Source: Pseudomonas sp. MH9.2
GTDB taxonomy: Bacteria; Pseudomonadota; Gammaproteobacteria; Pseudomonadales; Pseudomonadaceae
Length of the DNA stretch: 64,000 nt
NCBI RefSeq assembly: GCF_034353875.1
Contig: NZ_CP133784.1
Coordinates: 1,054,001-1,118,000 of the forward strand
Reading direction: 5' to 3'
Positions 36,357 to 48,696 of this stretch are shown here, piece after piece. Every line of letters begins with the position of its first letter. Positions within the stretch are counted from its first letter, which is position 1. Below the pieces are notes generated by a model. It made no database searches and was not told where the DNA came from. It was given only the letters and a program-made list of their open reading frames with translations. Both the position numbers and the translations under genes were made by a program.

Positions 36357-37757
36357 GTGAACTCTGCAACAACACGCTCCCCCGCCTTGACCCGTCCGGC
36401 GAGGGTACGCCTGGAACTGCGCACGCTGCTGGCGTTGGCGCTACCGATCATGATCGGGCAGTTGGCCTACACCGCCATGGGCTTCGTCGATGCCGTGATG
36501 GCCGGCAGTGTCGGCCCGCGAGATCTGGCCGCCGTGGCCTTGGGCAACTCGATCTGGGTCCCGGTTTACCTGTTGATGACCGGGATCCTGTTGGCAACCA
36601 CGCCCAAGGTTGCACAGCATCATGGTGCGGGTCATACCGCAGAAATCGGCGCGTTGGTGCGTCAGGCATTGTGGCTGGCGTTGGCGGTCGGACTGATCGC
36701 GTCGGCGTTATTGCTGAGCGCCGAACCGGTACTGCACCTGATGAAAGTCGACCCGGTGTTGATCGAACCCTGCATGCAATACCTGCGAGGGATTGCCAGC
36801 GGTCTGCCCGCTACAGCACTGTTCTACGTGCTTCGCTGCTTCAGCGACGGCCTGGGCCGAACCCGACCAAGCATGGTGCTCGGCCTGTGCGGTCTGGCAC
36901 TGAATATTCCGCTGAATTACATCTTCATCTATGGTCATTTCGGCATGCCAGCCTTGGGCGGTGTCGGTTGTGGCTGGGCCACGGCCATTGTGATGTGGGC
37001 CATTTTACTGGGCATGACCGGCTGGGTGCGGCGCGCAGTGGTATACAAAGCCAGCGAAGTGTTCAGCCGTTTCGAGTGGCCGCAATGGGCCGCGATCAAG
37101 CGCCTGGTCGATATCGGCCTGCCCATTGGCATCGCCGTGTTCGCGGAGTCGAGCATTTTTGCAGTGATTGCACTGCTGATCGGCAGCCTCGGTTCCAACG
37201 TGGTGGCAGGGCATCAAATCGCCCTGAACTTCAGCTCGCTGGTGTTCATGATCCCCTTCTCGCTGGGCATGGCCGTGACCGTGCGCGTCGGCCAGGCATT
37301 AGGGCGTAACCAGCCTCGGGAAGCGCGCTTCACGGCCGGGGTCGGGATGGCGACAGCCTTGGCCTATGCGTGCTTTTCGGCCAGCTTGATGATGCTCTCG
37401 CGTGAGTACATCGCGACGATCTATACGGCCGACCCGGTGGTGATCAAGATGGCTGCGTCGCTGATTGTGTTTGCTGCTTTGTTCCAGTTTTCGGACGCAA
37501 TCCAAGTCACCGCCGCGGGTGCCCTGCGTGGTTATCAAGACACTCGCGTGACGATGATCCTGACCTTGTTCGCGTACTGGGGGATTGGTCTGCCCGTGGG
37601 TTATGCCTTGGGCCTGACCGACCTGCTCGGTGCCGCCAGTGGCCCAGCCGGCCTGTGGCAAGGGCTGATCGTCGGCCTGACCTGCGCAGCACTGATGCTC
37701 TCGATCCGCCTGACCGGCAGCGCGCGCAAGCGGATTCGGATCAGTTCAAACGCTTGA
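36357..37757 (+). CDS. pmpM: MATE-family multidrug efflux protein (PmpM/NorM type)
   Basis: A 466-residue inner-membrane antiporter with twelve predicted helices. The N-terminal half has IMIGQLAYTAMGFVDAVMAGSVGPRDLAAVALGNSIWVPVY, which is close to PmpM of P. aeruginosa, an H+-coupled exporter of fluoroquinolones and quaternary ammonium compounds. The Asp in F-V-D-A-V-M-A-G is the conserved ion-coupling residue. The second half repeats the fold (HQIALNFSSLVFMIPFSLG). The start is GTG 36357 by family N terminus, with only a weak ribosome binding site. Confidence 0.92.
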   Translation: MNSATTRSPALTRPARVRLELRTLLALALPIMIGQLAYTAMGFVDAVMAGSVGPRDLAAVALGNSIWVPVYLLMTGILLATTPKVAQHHGAGHTAEIGALVRQALWLALAVGLIASALLLSAEPVLHLMKVDPVLIEPCMQYLRGIASGLPATALFYVLRCFSDGLGRTRPSMVLGLCGLALNIPLNYIFIYGHFGMPALGGVGCGWATAIVMWAILLGMTGWVRRAVVYKASEVFSRFEWPQWAAIKRLVDIGLPIGIAVFAESSIFAVIALLIGSLGSNVVAGHQIALNFSSLVFMIPFSLGMAVTVRVGQALGRNQPREARFTAGVGMATALAYACFSASLMMLSREYIATIYTADPVVIKMAASLIVFAALFQFSDAIQVTAAGALRGYQDTRVTMILTLFAYWGIGLPVGYALGLTDLLGAASGPAGLWQGLIVGLTCAALMLSIRLTGSARKRIRISSNA

Positions 37758-37793
37758 AAGCCGGCCGAATTTGTAATCGCAGGCGGTTACACA

Positions 37794-38048
37794 TCAATCG
37801 AGCTTTTTGCGAATCCAGTACAGGTAAGTGCCGCCGTCTGCCTGTTGCTCGACCAGTTCATGCCCGAGAAACACGCAAAACTTGGGGATATCGCGACGGG
37901 TCGATGGATCCGTGGCGATGACTTTGAGCAAACCACCCGCCTGCAGGTCCCGAACCTTTTGGTGCAACATCATCACCGGTTCCGGGCAATTAAGGCCGCT
38001 GGCGTCGAGGATAGCGTCAACCGGCAAGGTATCGATGGGTTCAGACAT
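37794..38048 (-). CDS. tusA: Sulfur carrier protein TusA
   Basis: An 84-residue SirA/TusA-fold protein. The persulfide-carrying Cys lies in [21 protein letters not shown] (C-P-x-P motif), and the phosphate-like helix [20 protein letters not shown] follows. TusA passes sulfur from IscS towards 2-thiouridine in tRNA. ATG 38048 has TTTTTGGAG upstream; an in-frame extension to 38102 has no resemblance. It is downstream of rlmM on the same strand, with a hairpin between them. Confidence 0.94.
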   Translation of the reverse strand: MSEPIDTLPVDAILDASGLNCPEPVMMLHQKVRDLQAGGLLKVIATDPSTRRDIPKFCVFLGHELVEQQADGGTYLYWIRKKLD

Positions 38049-38103
38049 AAAACACTCCAAAAACAGGCGGCCATTGTCGCTCAATTCATTTGATTCAGCC
38101 AAA

Positions 38104-38123
38104 CCCTGTGGAAACCCACAGGG
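38104..38123 (-). terminator. Hairpin between rlmM and tusA
   Basis: CCCTGTGG (38104-38111) and CCACAGGG (38116-38123) pair perfectly around AAAC. On the minus strand it is followed by TTTGG, a modest terminator for rlmM. Confidence 0.6.
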
Positions 38124-38128
38124 CTAAT

Positions 38129-39193
38129 TCAACGCCGCTTGCCATCCAGACGCCGCAGATGGCACGTCACTTCTTCACGGTCGTGGTACAGCTGCTTGCA
38201 GCCGATTTCGACCCTGATGCCCCGCGCCTCGAAGCCTTCTTCAATGCGCAGCAGCAAGCGCCGCACTTCGGCATAACGCTGCTTCATCGGCAACTTCAAA
38301 TTAACCACCGCCTCGCGACACAAGCCTTCGCCCAGCCAGGTCTCCAGCAACGCAGCGTTGCGCGCAGGCTTCTCGACAATATCGCAGACCATCCAGTCCA
38401 CCGGATGACGCGGTTTGAAGGTAAAACCGTCCGCCATCAAATGCTGCACGAGCCCGGTGTCCATCAAGCTTTCGGCCATGGGACCGTTGTCGATGGCCGT
38501 TACCAGCATGCCGCGCCGGACCAATTGATAGGTCCAGCCACCCGGTGCGGCCCCCAGATCGACGGCGGTCATCTCGCCAGACAAGCGCTCATCCCACTGA
38601 TCGCGGGGGATGAAGTGGTGCCAGGCTTCTTCCAGTTTCAAGGTCGAACGGCTAGGCGACTCCCGGGGGAACTTCAGGCGCGGAATACCCATGGGCCACA
38701 TCGCCGAGTTGTCCGCGTCGGCCATCCCGAGAAATACTTCGCGTCCACTTTTGAAGGTCAGCAGCAGTCGCGGTTTATTCGCGTCTTCCACCAGCTTGCC
38801 GGCTTGGGTCAACGCCTTGCGCAAAGGTGCTTCGAATTTGCGACAGAAGTTCGACAACTCTTTGCCATCATTGGTATCGACCACCTCCAGCCACAGACTG
38901 CCACAGGTCGGGAAGTTCGCGAGCTGAGCCAGAATCACGCTGATGCGGTCGGTTTCCGGCAAATCGAGAAAAACGCCACGCGCCCATTGCCGGGGAAAGA
39001 TCAACTGAGCGAAGCGCTGCCCTTTCATCAAGCGCTCGGCGCCATCGTCTTCGGTACAGACGAACTCGGCACAGGCGGCGTTGGTTTTGGCTTTGGCGTA
39101 ACCCGCCACGTTCAGACGGGCAGCGTGCTCGGCGATCTCGGAACAGACTTCACCTTCGAAGCCTGGCCGGCAGTGCATAAACAGGGTGTTCAT
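38129..39193 (-). CDS. rlmM: 23S rRNA 2'-O-ribose C2498 methyltransferase RlmM
   Basis: A 354-residue SAM-dependent rRNA methyltransferase. The N-terminal THUMP-like part begins MNTLFMHCRPGFEGEVCSEI. The catalytic RrmJ-like domain has AVDLGAAPGGWTYQLVRRGM (SAM loop), the Asp in DWMVCDIVEKP and the Lys in VVNLKLPMKQRY, completing the K-D-K-E type tetrad. AGGAG lies 8 bases before the ATG at 39193. Length agrees with E. coli RlmM (about 366 residues). Confidence 0.96.
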   Translation of the reverse strand: MNTLFMHCRPGFEGEVCSEIAEHAARLNVAGYAKAKTNAACAEFVCTEDDGAERLMKGQRFAQLIFPRQWARGVFLDLPETDRISVILAQLANFPTCGSLWLEVVDTNDGKELSNFCRKFEAPLRKALTQAGKLVEDANKPRLLLTFKSGREVFLGMADADNSAMWPMGIPRLKFPRESPSRSTLKLEEAWHHFIPRDQWDERLSGEMTAVDLGAAPGGWTYQLVRRGMLVTAIDNGPMAESLMDTGLVQHLMADGFTFKPRHPVDWMVCDIVEKPARNAALLETWLGEGLCREAVVNLKLPMKQRYAEVRRLLLRIEEGFEARGIRVEIGCKQLYHDREEVTCHLRRLDGKRR

Positions 39194-39415
39194 TCAATTC
39201 TCCTGGGCAGCGGCGAGACATTCAGCCACTGCGCGGCGCTCGGGGTCAGCCCCAACGCTTAAAACCGGCGCATGATAGCGGAATCAGGAACCACTGGCTC
39301 CGCTCTGCGGTCCAGTAATACTCATGTCATTAGCCAGAACCACCAATCAGAGCTAGTTTTAGATTCTGCTCGATTCCCTGGTCCGTACCGTGCGGACTCG
39401 TAAAGGAGTTATTTC

Positions 39416-42157
<2,742 letters not shown>

Positions 42158-42224
42158 CTGAACAGTCCTATTAGCAGGAAGACGCCTGGCGGTAACCCTG
42201 CTTTATAGAACACATCACGTGACT

Positions 42225-42255
42225 GATTGCGCTCCGTCTTCAATGGGGCGCAATC
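42225..42255. repeat. Inverted repeat downstream of acnA
   Basis: GATTGCGC (42225-42232) and GCGCAATC (42248-42255) pair around a 15-base loop. No T-run follows; it may be an acnA 3'UTR hairpin. Confidence 0.4.
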
Positions 42256-42413
42256 GCTCGGTAATCCTTCTTTCAGAAGCTCCTTACGGAAAAACTGGAA
42301 TCCCCCTCCCCTAATCATCAGAAATATCCTTGCTGCGTCTGACAGGCTTGCGCACCATTCAGCGGTAGAATCCGCGCCTAAACGGATTTTGAATGGTCAC
42401 AAGGAGCTTCCCC

Positions 42414-43205
42414 ATGCCTGCATTGCGCTGGACAGGATTAACGTTACTCACCCTCGGATATGGCATGGCGCTGGCATACGGTTATCTGAACCTGTTTGCC
42501 TCGCTGTCAATCGCCCTGCTGATCATGGCCGGCCTGTGCGTCTCGCAGTTCAGCGACACCTATGTCCGCGCGTTCGGCCACGGGCTATTTCTCCTGCTGG
42601 CGTTGGCGCTGGCCACCCATTGGTTGCCGGGTTTTTACAGCGCGCGCGTGATCGCCGGTGTGCGGTTCACGCCCGAGGCAGCACCCTTTTCGATGTACCT
42701 GAACCTTGACAAGCCGCTCATCGGCTTCTGGATTCTATGGATATGCCCGTGGGTGCTGACCCGCACAGGTTTCACCCGATCAGCCATCGTCAGTACCATC
42801 GCGCTGGTTGCCACCAGCACCGCTTGCATGCTGGCCGCCGTGTCACTGGGCATGATCACGTGGGCACCGAAATGGCCGGCGCAAAGCGGGCTGTGGATAG
42901 TCAATAACCTGTTGTTGGTGACCTTGACCGAAGAACTGCTGTTTCGCGGCTATATCCAGGGCGGCTTTCACCGTCTATTCAAACAATTGCCCTACGGCAG
43001 TGGGCTGGCCATCGCCGCAGCAGCGACAGTATTTGGTCTGGCTCACATGGGGGCGGGTTGGCAATGGGTGCTACTGTCAGGGTTTGCTGGCATAGGCTAT
43101 GGTCTGGCCTACCGCTTTGGCGGTCTCCAGGCAGCGGTCATCACTCACTTTGGTTTGAATCTGGTGCATTTCAGCCTGTTTACCTACCCCATGTTTGATC
43201 GATAA
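42414..43205 (+). CDS. CPBP-family intramembrane glutamic protease
   Basis: A 263-residue membrane protein with about eight helices. The CPBP/Abi motifs are all present: the E-E-x-x-x-R motif in [18 protein letters not shown] (motif 1), F-x-x-x-H in VFGLAHMG (motif 2) and the His of motif 3 in [11 protein letters not shown]. Bacterial members are linked to prenyl-protein type processing, bacteriocin self-immunity or membrane quality control; none is indicated here. ATG 42414 follows AAGGAG. The next gene starts 124 bases later. Confidence 0.9.
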   Translation: MPALRWTGLTLLTLGYGMALAYGYLNLFASLSIALLIMAGLCVSQFSDTYVRAFGHGLFLLLALALATHWLPGFYSARVIAGVRFTPEAAPFSMYLNLDKPLIGFWILWICPWVLTRTGFTRSAIVSTIALVATSTACMLAAVSLGMITWAPKWPAQSGLWIVNNLLLVTLTEELLFRGYIQGGFHRLFKQLPYGSGLAIAAAATVFGLAHMGAGWQWVLLSGFAGIGYGLAYRFGGLQAAVITHFGLNLVHFSLFTYPMFDR

Positions 43206-43329
43206 TGACGGCCGCTATCAAAGACCGGCTCATGTCAAAACCTGCGACTCGTCGGTCATTAAAGAAACCTGCTCAATTTATCAATGCCTTGGCCGATACC
43301 CCGTCAAAGCCCAGCGGACTCGAAAGCTC

Positions 43330-44895
43330 ATGCGTAATAACCAGCCCATCACCCAGCGCGAACGGACGTTTCCCGCTCAACAGCGGTTGATCTCCACCAC
43401 CGACGCCAAGGGCGTGATCACCTATTGCAACGACGCCTTCGTTGAAATTAGTGGTTACACCTCAGAGGAACTGGTTAGAGCGCCGCACAATATCGTCCGC
43501 CACCCTGACGTGCCCTCGGCGGTTTTCGCCCACATGTGGAACACCCTCAAGCAGGGTCAGCCATGGATGGGAATTGTCAAAAACCGCAGCAAAAACGGCG
43601 ACCACTACTGGGTTAACGCCTATGTAACACCCATATTTGAAAACGATCAGGTGGTGGGCTATGAATCGGTGCGGGTCAAACCGACCGCCGAGCAGATCCG
43701 TCGCGCTGAAGCCTTGTACACCCGTATCAATAACGGAAAATCGGCGATTCCTCGTCGGGACAAATGGCTACCCGTCCTACAGGACTGGATACCGTTCATC
43801 CTGGTCAGCCAATTAAGCTTCATGATCGGCGCTTGGCTTAACTCCAATTGGGGCTTCGCCCTCGCCGCTGCATTGTCAGTCCCCTTGGGGTTGCTCGGCT
43901 TGAGCTGGCAGCAACGTGGTATCAAGCGATTGTTGAAGCTGGCCGAACAAACCACCTCCGACCCGCTGATCGCCCAAATGTATACCGATAGCCGTGGGCC
44001 GCAAGCGCGCCTGGAAATGTCGATCCTCAGCCAACAGGCTCGCCTGAAAACCTGCCTGACCCGCTTGCAGGCTTCCGCCGAAGACCTGAACGACCAGGCC
44101 CGCCGATCCGACACCCTCGCCCACGCCAGCTCCGATGGACTTGAGCGTCAGCGTGTCGAGACCGAGCAAGTGGCCACCGCCGTCAACCAGATGGCCGCCA
44201 CCACTCAGGAAGTCGCCAGCCACGTGCAACGCACGGCCGATGCCACCCAACAAGCCAACGAACTGACCCGTCGCGGCCGTGATATCGCAGGTGAAACCCG
44301 CGAAGCGATTCAGCGCCTGTCCACCGCCGTCGGTGAAACCGGCCTGACCGTGACGCAACTGGCCAAAGACAGCAACGAAATCGGCAGCGTCGTCGACGTC
44401 ATCAAAGGCATCGCCGACCAGACCAACCTGCTCGCGCTCAACGCCGCCATTGAAGCGGCACGCGCCGGGGAAATGGGCCGGGGCTTTGCGGTGGTCGCCG
44501 ATGAAGTCCGCCAACTGGCACAACGCACCACCGAGTCCACCGGGCAGATTCATGGCCTGATCGCCAAACTGCAAAAAACCGCCAACAATGCCGTGCAAAC
44601 CATGGACGCCGGGCATCGCCAGGCCGAAGAAGGCGTCGCCCGGGTTATGGAAGCCGACAAAGCGCTGGTGGGCATCAGCGACGCAGTGGCCAACATCACT
44701 GACATGACCACCCAAATCGCCGCCGCCACCGAAGAGCAAAGCGCCGTCGCCGAGGAAATCAGCCGCAAGATCACCACCATCGCCGAACTGGCCGATAAAA
44801 CCTCAGACGAAGCCCGCCGCTCGGCCGTACTGAGCGAAGAGCTGACCAGCACCGCGCGGTCTCAGTATTCGCTGGTGGAGCGTTTTAATCGGTAA
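43330..44895 (+). CDS. aer: PAS-containing energy-taxis receptor (Aer-like)
   Basis: A 521-residue chemoreceptor without a periplasmic domain. The N-terminal PAS domain (about 10-120) reads [41 protein letters not shown] and [13 protein letters not shown], as in FAD-binding Aer. One hydrophobic hairpin (about 150-195: [15 protein letters not shown] ... [14 protein letters not shown]) anchors it. The signalling domain has the tip [42 protein letters not shown]. Aer senses the redox state for aerotaxis. The frame extends upstream, but ATG 43330 starts the conserved part. A terminator follows at 44917. Confidence 0.9.
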   Translation: MRNNQPITQRERTFPAQQRLISTTDAKGVITYCNDAFVEISGYTSEELVRAPHNIVRHPDVPSAVFAHMWNTLKQGQPWMGIVKNRSKNGDHYWVNAYVTPIFENDQVVGYESVRVKPTAEQIRRAEALYTRINNGKSAIPRRDKWLPVLQDWIPFILVSQLSFMIGAWLNSNWGFALAAALSVPLGLLGLSWQQRGIKRLLKLAEQTTSDPLIAQMYTDSRGPQARLEMSILSQQARLKTCLTRLQASAEDLNDQARRSDTLAHASSDGLERQRVETEQVATAVNQMAATTQEVASHVQRTADATQQANELTRRGRDIAGETREAIQRLSTAVGETGLTVTQLAKDSNEIGSVVDVIKGIADQTNLLALNAAIEAARAGEMGRGFAVVADEVRQLAQRTTESTGQIHGLIAKLQKTANNAVQTMDAGHRQAEEGVARVMEADKALVGISDAVANITDMTTQIAAATEEQSAVAEEISRKITTIAELADKTSDEARRSAVLSEELTSTARSQYSLVERFNR

Positions 44896-44916
44896 TAGGT
44901 AATTTGTTGTAAAAAG

Positions 44917-44948
44917 ACCCTGACAGACTTTGTTTGTCGGGGTTTTTT
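44917..44948 (+). terminator. Intrinsic terminator of the Aer-like gene
   Basis: ACCCTGACA (44917-44925) pairs with TGTCGGGGT (44935-44943) with one G-U pair, loop of 9, followed by TTTTTT. It marks the left boundary of the accessory interval. Confidence 0.85.
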
Positions 44949-44968
44949 ATTGGGTGGCGTTTGGGAAA

Positions 44969-44986
44969 TGTAGGATGCTTCTGAAA
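44969..44986. promoter_or_regulatory. Half-conserved copy of the TGTAGG-N6-CCTACA motif
   Basis: TGTAGGATGCTTCTGAAA shares TGTAGGA-GC--CTGAA with the copy at 48778. Its left half matches the palindrome at 45332; the right half is degraded. Confidence 0.35.
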
Positions 44987-45042
44987 TACGGCATTTGAAC
45001 GGCTTGCAGACCACAACAACACGACAGGCCCACCCGAACAGC

Positions 45043-45071
45043 TTGACAGAACCTTGCCACCTCTATTAGTT
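45043..45071 (+). promoter_or_regulatory. Upstream block TTGACAG-N9-ACCTCTATTAGTT (copy 1)
   Basis: The 29-base block recurs at 50954-50982 with identical ends and identical 9-base spacing. TTGACA is a perfect -35 hexamer and TATTAG, 15 bases on, is a possible but weakly spaced -10. It lies before the remnant of a module gene. Confidence 0.5.
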
Positions 45072-45100
45072 GATTTGAAGGCAGCGAAAACAATAACTAA

Positions 45101-45313
45101 TTACCACCCAATAATGATAATAAAACAACAATTGACTACTTCGTCACTGACCGCGCAGGCAACACATCCATCGCCTCGCACTGTGTAACCTTAACGCTGC
45201 AACTACAAGACACTCCTTCTCCCTCCATTTCCTCCACGCACCAACAAAACCCAGGCGGATTATCCGCCTGGGTTTTGTTTATTATAAAAAATAAGTACTC
45301 TCCTTTAAATATG
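45101..45313 (+). pseudogene. Remnant of a module-repeat gene
   Basis: The open stretch contains DYFVTDRAGNTSIAS followed by CVTLTLQLQDTPSP. This lines up with VTYTVTDRAGNTSVVSQAASVVLRIKNTP of the frameshifted gene at 49049 and with YYVITDRAGNISVDSEPVAFQLAL of the 51162 gene. No start codon, ribosome binding site or other modules remain. It is cut off at a strong terminator (45246-45276) that probably belonged to the original gene. I read it as the decayed end of a further paralogue; the exact limits are uncertain. Confidence 0.65.
45246..45276 (+). terminator. Perfect 14-bp terminator hairpin
   Basis: AAAACCCAGGCGGA (45246-45259), loop TTA, TCCGCCTGGGTTTT (45263-45276), then GTTT. Very stable and able to act in both directions. 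Confidence 0.88.
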
Positions 45314-45349
45314 TAGGAATTAATCCATACCTGTAGGTTGCATCCTACA
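45312..45349. promoter_or_regulatory. Tandem palindromes of the TGTAGG-N6-CCTACA type
   Basis: TGTAGGTTGCATCCTACA (45332-45349) has perfect 6-base arms around TTGCAT. A weaker copy TGTAGGAATTAATCCATA starts 20 bases before it at 45312. The 6+6+6 geometry is that of the GacA box (TGTAAG-N6-CTTACA) with one base changed per arm. They lie about 300 bases before the 45652 gene. Confidence 0.5.
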
Positions 45350-45651
45350 CTCCTTGCGCCTTCCCATCTAATTGACTATCCGAACGGGCCACTCTGATTG
45401 ACAACCCGGCGAATACCCTATTACGTCGACATGCACCTAGTTAACACTAACGAGTCACACACAGCATCAATTGTTCACAACATGAAATCAATGGCAGAAA
45501 ACCAAGCAACAACCGTGTAGTCTTCCGACCAACCCCGAGCCTCGTTACACGAAGCAATGTAATTCTCCAGGAATAAATCGCCATTGCAGCTTATAAATAT
45601 TGTGTCGCCGCACTATCAACATTTATGTCCGCACTGTAAGGAGTATTGAAT

Positions 45652-46302
45652 ATGGATGATCAAAAGCCGCCTGGCTCTCCTCCCTTCAAGCCTGAAAAGC
45701 CTACGACGCAGGTTACGCGTCCGGCTCGGCGAGACAGCCCCACCAAACCGGGCGCTCCTCTGGGAACGCACTTGCTGGCAGAACGTTCGGACGGCGCTCC
45801 GAAGACCTCGTCAACCGGGGAAATGGCCTTTACCTACGCCCGCGTACTACGGGCTGAAGATAACTCGTCGGGCGAGCTTACCATCCTCATTTCCACCCAC
45901 CTGGAGCCACCCTCCCTGGAAGGGATCAACCCCAAGTCAGTCTCGGAAGCGCAGATGAAAGCCGGGATCAACGTACTGATACCTGGCTCGTCCTATTTGC
46001 AACCCGGGGATGAATTCCACCTGCTGTGGGGCAGCAGAACCTACCCTATCCAGACGCTGGATGAAGAACACATCAACGATCCGATCATTGGGATGCAATG
46101 GGTCTCGTACAGTACAGATAATGTTGCCCCGCAGGGCAAAGTCGAAGTGTGTTACGACATCAATCGCGACGGACAACGGATTGGCACCTCCGCGATCCTC
46201 TATCTGAACGTGCATAGCTGTTACCGATCCAGCGCCAAACAACGCAACCGAGGACGATCCATCAGACGCAAACAGCAGCGACGCCCACCGCCGCAGCATT
46301 GA
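45652..46302 (+). CDS. Short single-module paralogue with proline-rich N terminus
   Basis: A 216-residue protein. Residues 1-55 are proline- and charge-rich without structure. From about 58 to 190 it has one module related to its neighbours: PGDEFHLLWGSRTYPIQTLD and GKVEVCYDINRDGQRIGTSA match PGDEVTLYWGANSLPMQSVE and GDVDVYYEVRRNTLLFGTSA of the 51162 product. The last 30 residues are strongly basic and use CGA/AGA/GGA codons. Another frame there encodes an acidic tail, so a frameshift near 46213 is possible. AAGGAG precedes ATG 45652. No signal peptide. Function unknown. Confidence 0.72.
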   Translation: MDDQKPPGSPPFKPEKPTTQVTRPARRDSPTKPGAPLGTHLLAERSDGAPKTSSTGEMAFTYARVLRAEDNSSGELTILISTHLEPPSLEGINPKSVSEAQMKAGINVLIPGSSYLQPGDEFHLLWGSRTYPIQTLDEEHINDPIIGMQWVSYSTDNVAPQGKVEVCYDINRDGQRIGTSAILYLNVHSCYRSSAKQRNRGRSIRRKQQRRPPPQH

Positions 46303-46312
46303 GGGTGTAAAG

Positions 46313-46346
46313 AAAAACCCCCGATGAGTGATCACCGGGGGTTTTT
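46313..46346. terminator. Bidirectional terminator between module gene and autotransporter
   Basis: AAAAACCCCCG (46313-46323) and CGGGGGTTTTT (46336-46346) pair perfectly, loop of 12. A-tract and T-tract flank the stem, so it terminates both converging genes. Confidence 0.92.
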
Positions 46347-46389
46347 CTACGCTGGGCTTCAGAACCCCGAAGCGCTTGGACTCACCTCA

Positions 46390-48696
46390 TCAAAAAGCAA
46401 ACCGCACACCCACGTTTGCCCCCCACGGCTGCTCGACGTTATTGCCCTTCATGTAGTCGAAGTCCGCGTGCACTTGCAGGCGCTTCGACAGCGATACCGC
46501 CACCCCTGCACCCAACTCTGCACGCGAGCCAAATAGCTCATTGTTGAAACGGGTGTCGTTGACCGTCACCTCGTTGCTGCGCGCAAATTCGTGAGCGACA
46601 GCGACACGCACATAGGGCTGGAGTACACCGCCATCCTTAAGCGCGATGTTACGGCCGACCGAAGTACCCACCTTGCCCAGTACCGACTGAGTGCGGTTGT
46701 TCTTCGCTTCCAGGCCGTTGTCCAGAGTGTAATGGTCGCCCTGAATCACCACCGCCGCCATCTGCGCAAAGGGTTCAAGGAAGAAGTCATCGGCCAACTT
46801 GATGTGCTTGCCGACCTCCACCGAACCACCGATACCCGTGTTTTTATAACTGCCCTTGGCTTGAGTCTGGTCGCTCATCGCCACCTCCGACTCGTTGTTG
46901 AAGGTGTTGAGCTTGAGCACACCATCAACGTAATAGCCCTCCTCCGACAGCCAAGTACCGTAAGCGCCGACGTAATAGCTGTCGACATTGCCCGAGGTGC
47001 CGCGACTCAAGTCCAGATCGGACTTGCTATACCCACCGAGCAACCCTATCAGCAACTGACCGTTACTCACCGGAACCGGCGCATCCGCACCGAACGACAT
47101 ACCGCTCTGTCGCTGCTCATAATCGACACCTGCGCCGGTCGTGGCGTTGAAGCGATTGCCATACGCCCGAATCCAGCCGCCACCCTCGCCGCTGGTGCGC
47201 ACTTCACCCATGCGACTGCGCAACGTCGACAGCTCGCTCATCCAGATATTGGGTGCAGCATTGAACAAGGCCAGCACACTCTGCGTCGAGGGGCTGATGG
47301 TTTTGCCCGAACCGACGATGAACCAGTCGGTGCCCTGCTCTTCCAGTTCGTAGGAATAGACGCCCAAATCCACCCGATTGCCCAGCAGGATGAACTGCGC
47401 ATCGCCACCTTCGGTGTGGACCACCTGCAATGGCTGAATGTCGGGCGACACCGGTTCAACGCCCGTGTTCTTCACTTTGAGCGTGAAGTCGCCATTGGCC
47501 TCGCCGTTGACCTCCAATAAGTCACCGACACCAGCATCCAGATCAATGTTCATGGCAAATGCACCGCTACCGGACAACTCACCCAGCGACAGCGTATGAA
47601 ACCCGTCCGCACCAAAGTTCACCCCGCCGCCGTTGAGGTTCAGCGTCTTGACTGCGTTATCACCCACCATCTGCCACTGCGCACCGGAATTGATCGACAA
47701 ATTGTTGCCGTTGATCACATCGCCGGTGAGCTGCGCGTTGTTTTGCAGGGTGACATTCAGCGTGCTGGTGTCATCGGCGACCAGATTGCCAGTAAGGGTA
47801 CTGTCGTCGACGGTGAATTTTACGGTGCTGTCGCCGTCGACTTCCAACAGATTGCCGTTACCGGACAAAAGGGTTGAGTGGTTTTGAAAGGTGATGTCGG
47901 CGACGGCACCAATAGGCTCGCTCACCATAGAGGGCGGTGTTGCTGTGACCTTGATTGCGGGACCGTTCAAACCCTGAACTTCAGACCCATCTATAACGAC
48001 TACACTATTGATCGATTTAGGCACATCCGTAGCATTTCCCACATCAATGGAAATCAATAGGCCATTATTACTGCCCACAATTAAACTACCATTCGATGCG
48101 TTTACTGTAGCACCTGCAAGCACTACACCCAATCCACCAAAACTACCCCCACCAACCCCTGCCAATTGACTATTACTAACATTCAGTTCACTTCTACCAC
48201 CAACATTGGCGCCAACCCCACCAGAAAGTGAACTATTGCTCACATTTGCCACGGAAATCGCATTACCACCCCTAATCACGGTCAACGCTTCTCTATCGCT
48301 GACAACAACGGATTGATTAATATTTACCACCCCACCAAAAGATTTAACGTCACCGCGGGCAGTGCTTGACTCCATATTAAGCGTACTGCCGTTAATATTA
48401 ATATAACCAGTAGTAGCACCGCTAACGTTCAACACACCGCCATTCTGGACATTATATGAATCTTGCGGCGTCGCCCCATCCACATTCCATACAATGCCAT
48501 CAACTAAAAGCCTCGATGTTTTAGGGTCTCTCGCCAACACTTGATTTCCATTAGGCGCACTGGGAAAACGGACTAACGCAGCATCAGCCATAGCGTCCTC
48601 AGCGACAGCGTACAGGCTCAACGAAGCGCCCAATGAAACGCCTACCGCCCCCAGCCCTATCCGAAAAATCGGGCGGCACGAACCAATCCTTTTCAA
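46390..48696 (-). CDS. Autotransporter (type Va) with pertactin-like passenger and beta-barrel
   Basis: A 768-residue outer-membrane autotransporter. The signal peptide is about 1-33 (FRIGLGAVGVSLGASLSLYAVA). The passenger (about 35-490) is a Ser/Asn/Gly-rich parallel beta-helix with repeats such as STLNMESSTA, ELNVSNSQLAG, STLTGNLVAD and NNAQLTGDVING. It has no visible protease triad. The translocator barrel (about 500-768) starts WIRAYGNRFNATTGAGVDYEQ and ends VGVRFAF with the C-terminal Phe needed for BAM. The start is TTG 48696 with AAGGAG 7 bases upstream. DNA for residues about 60-220 is clearly AT-richer than the barrel part. Probably an adhesin. Confidence 0.9.
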   Translation of the reverse strand: MKRIGSCRPIFRIGLGAVGVSLGASLSLYAVAEDAMADAALVRFPSAPNGNQVLARDPKTSRLLVDGIVWNVDGATPQDSYNVQNGGVLNVSGATTGYININGSTLNMESSTARGDVKSFGGVVNINQSVVVSDREALTVIRGGNAISVANVSNSSLSGGVGANVGGRSELNVSNSQLAGVGGGSFGGLGVVLAGATVNASNGSLIVGSNNGLLISIDVGNATDVPKSINSVVVIDGSEVQGLNGPAIKVTATPPSMVSEPIGAVADITFQNHSTLLSGNGNLLEVDGDSTVKFTVDDSTLTGNLVADDTSTLNVTLQNNAQLTGDVINGNNLSINSGAQWQMVGDNAVKTLNLNGGGVNFGADGFHTLSLGELSGSGAFAMNIDLDAGVGDLLEVNGEANGDFTLKVKNTGVEPVSPDIQPLQVVHTEGGDAQFILLGNRVDLGVYSYELEEQGTDWFIVGSGKTISPSTQSVLALFNAAPNIWMSELSTLRSRMGEVRTSGEGGGWIRAYGNRFNATTGAGVDYEQRQSGMSFGADAPVPVSNGQLLIGLLGGYSKSDLDLSRGTSGNVDSYYVGAYGTWLSEEGYYVDGVLKLNTFNNESEVAMSDQTQAKGSYKNTGIGGSVEVGKHIKLADDFFLEPFAQMAAVVIQGDHYTLDNGLEAKNNRTQSVLGKVGTSVGRNIALKDGGVLQPYVRVAVAHEFARSNEVTVNDTRFNNELFGSRAELGAGVAVSLSKRLQVHADFDYMKGNNVEQPWGANVGVRFAF

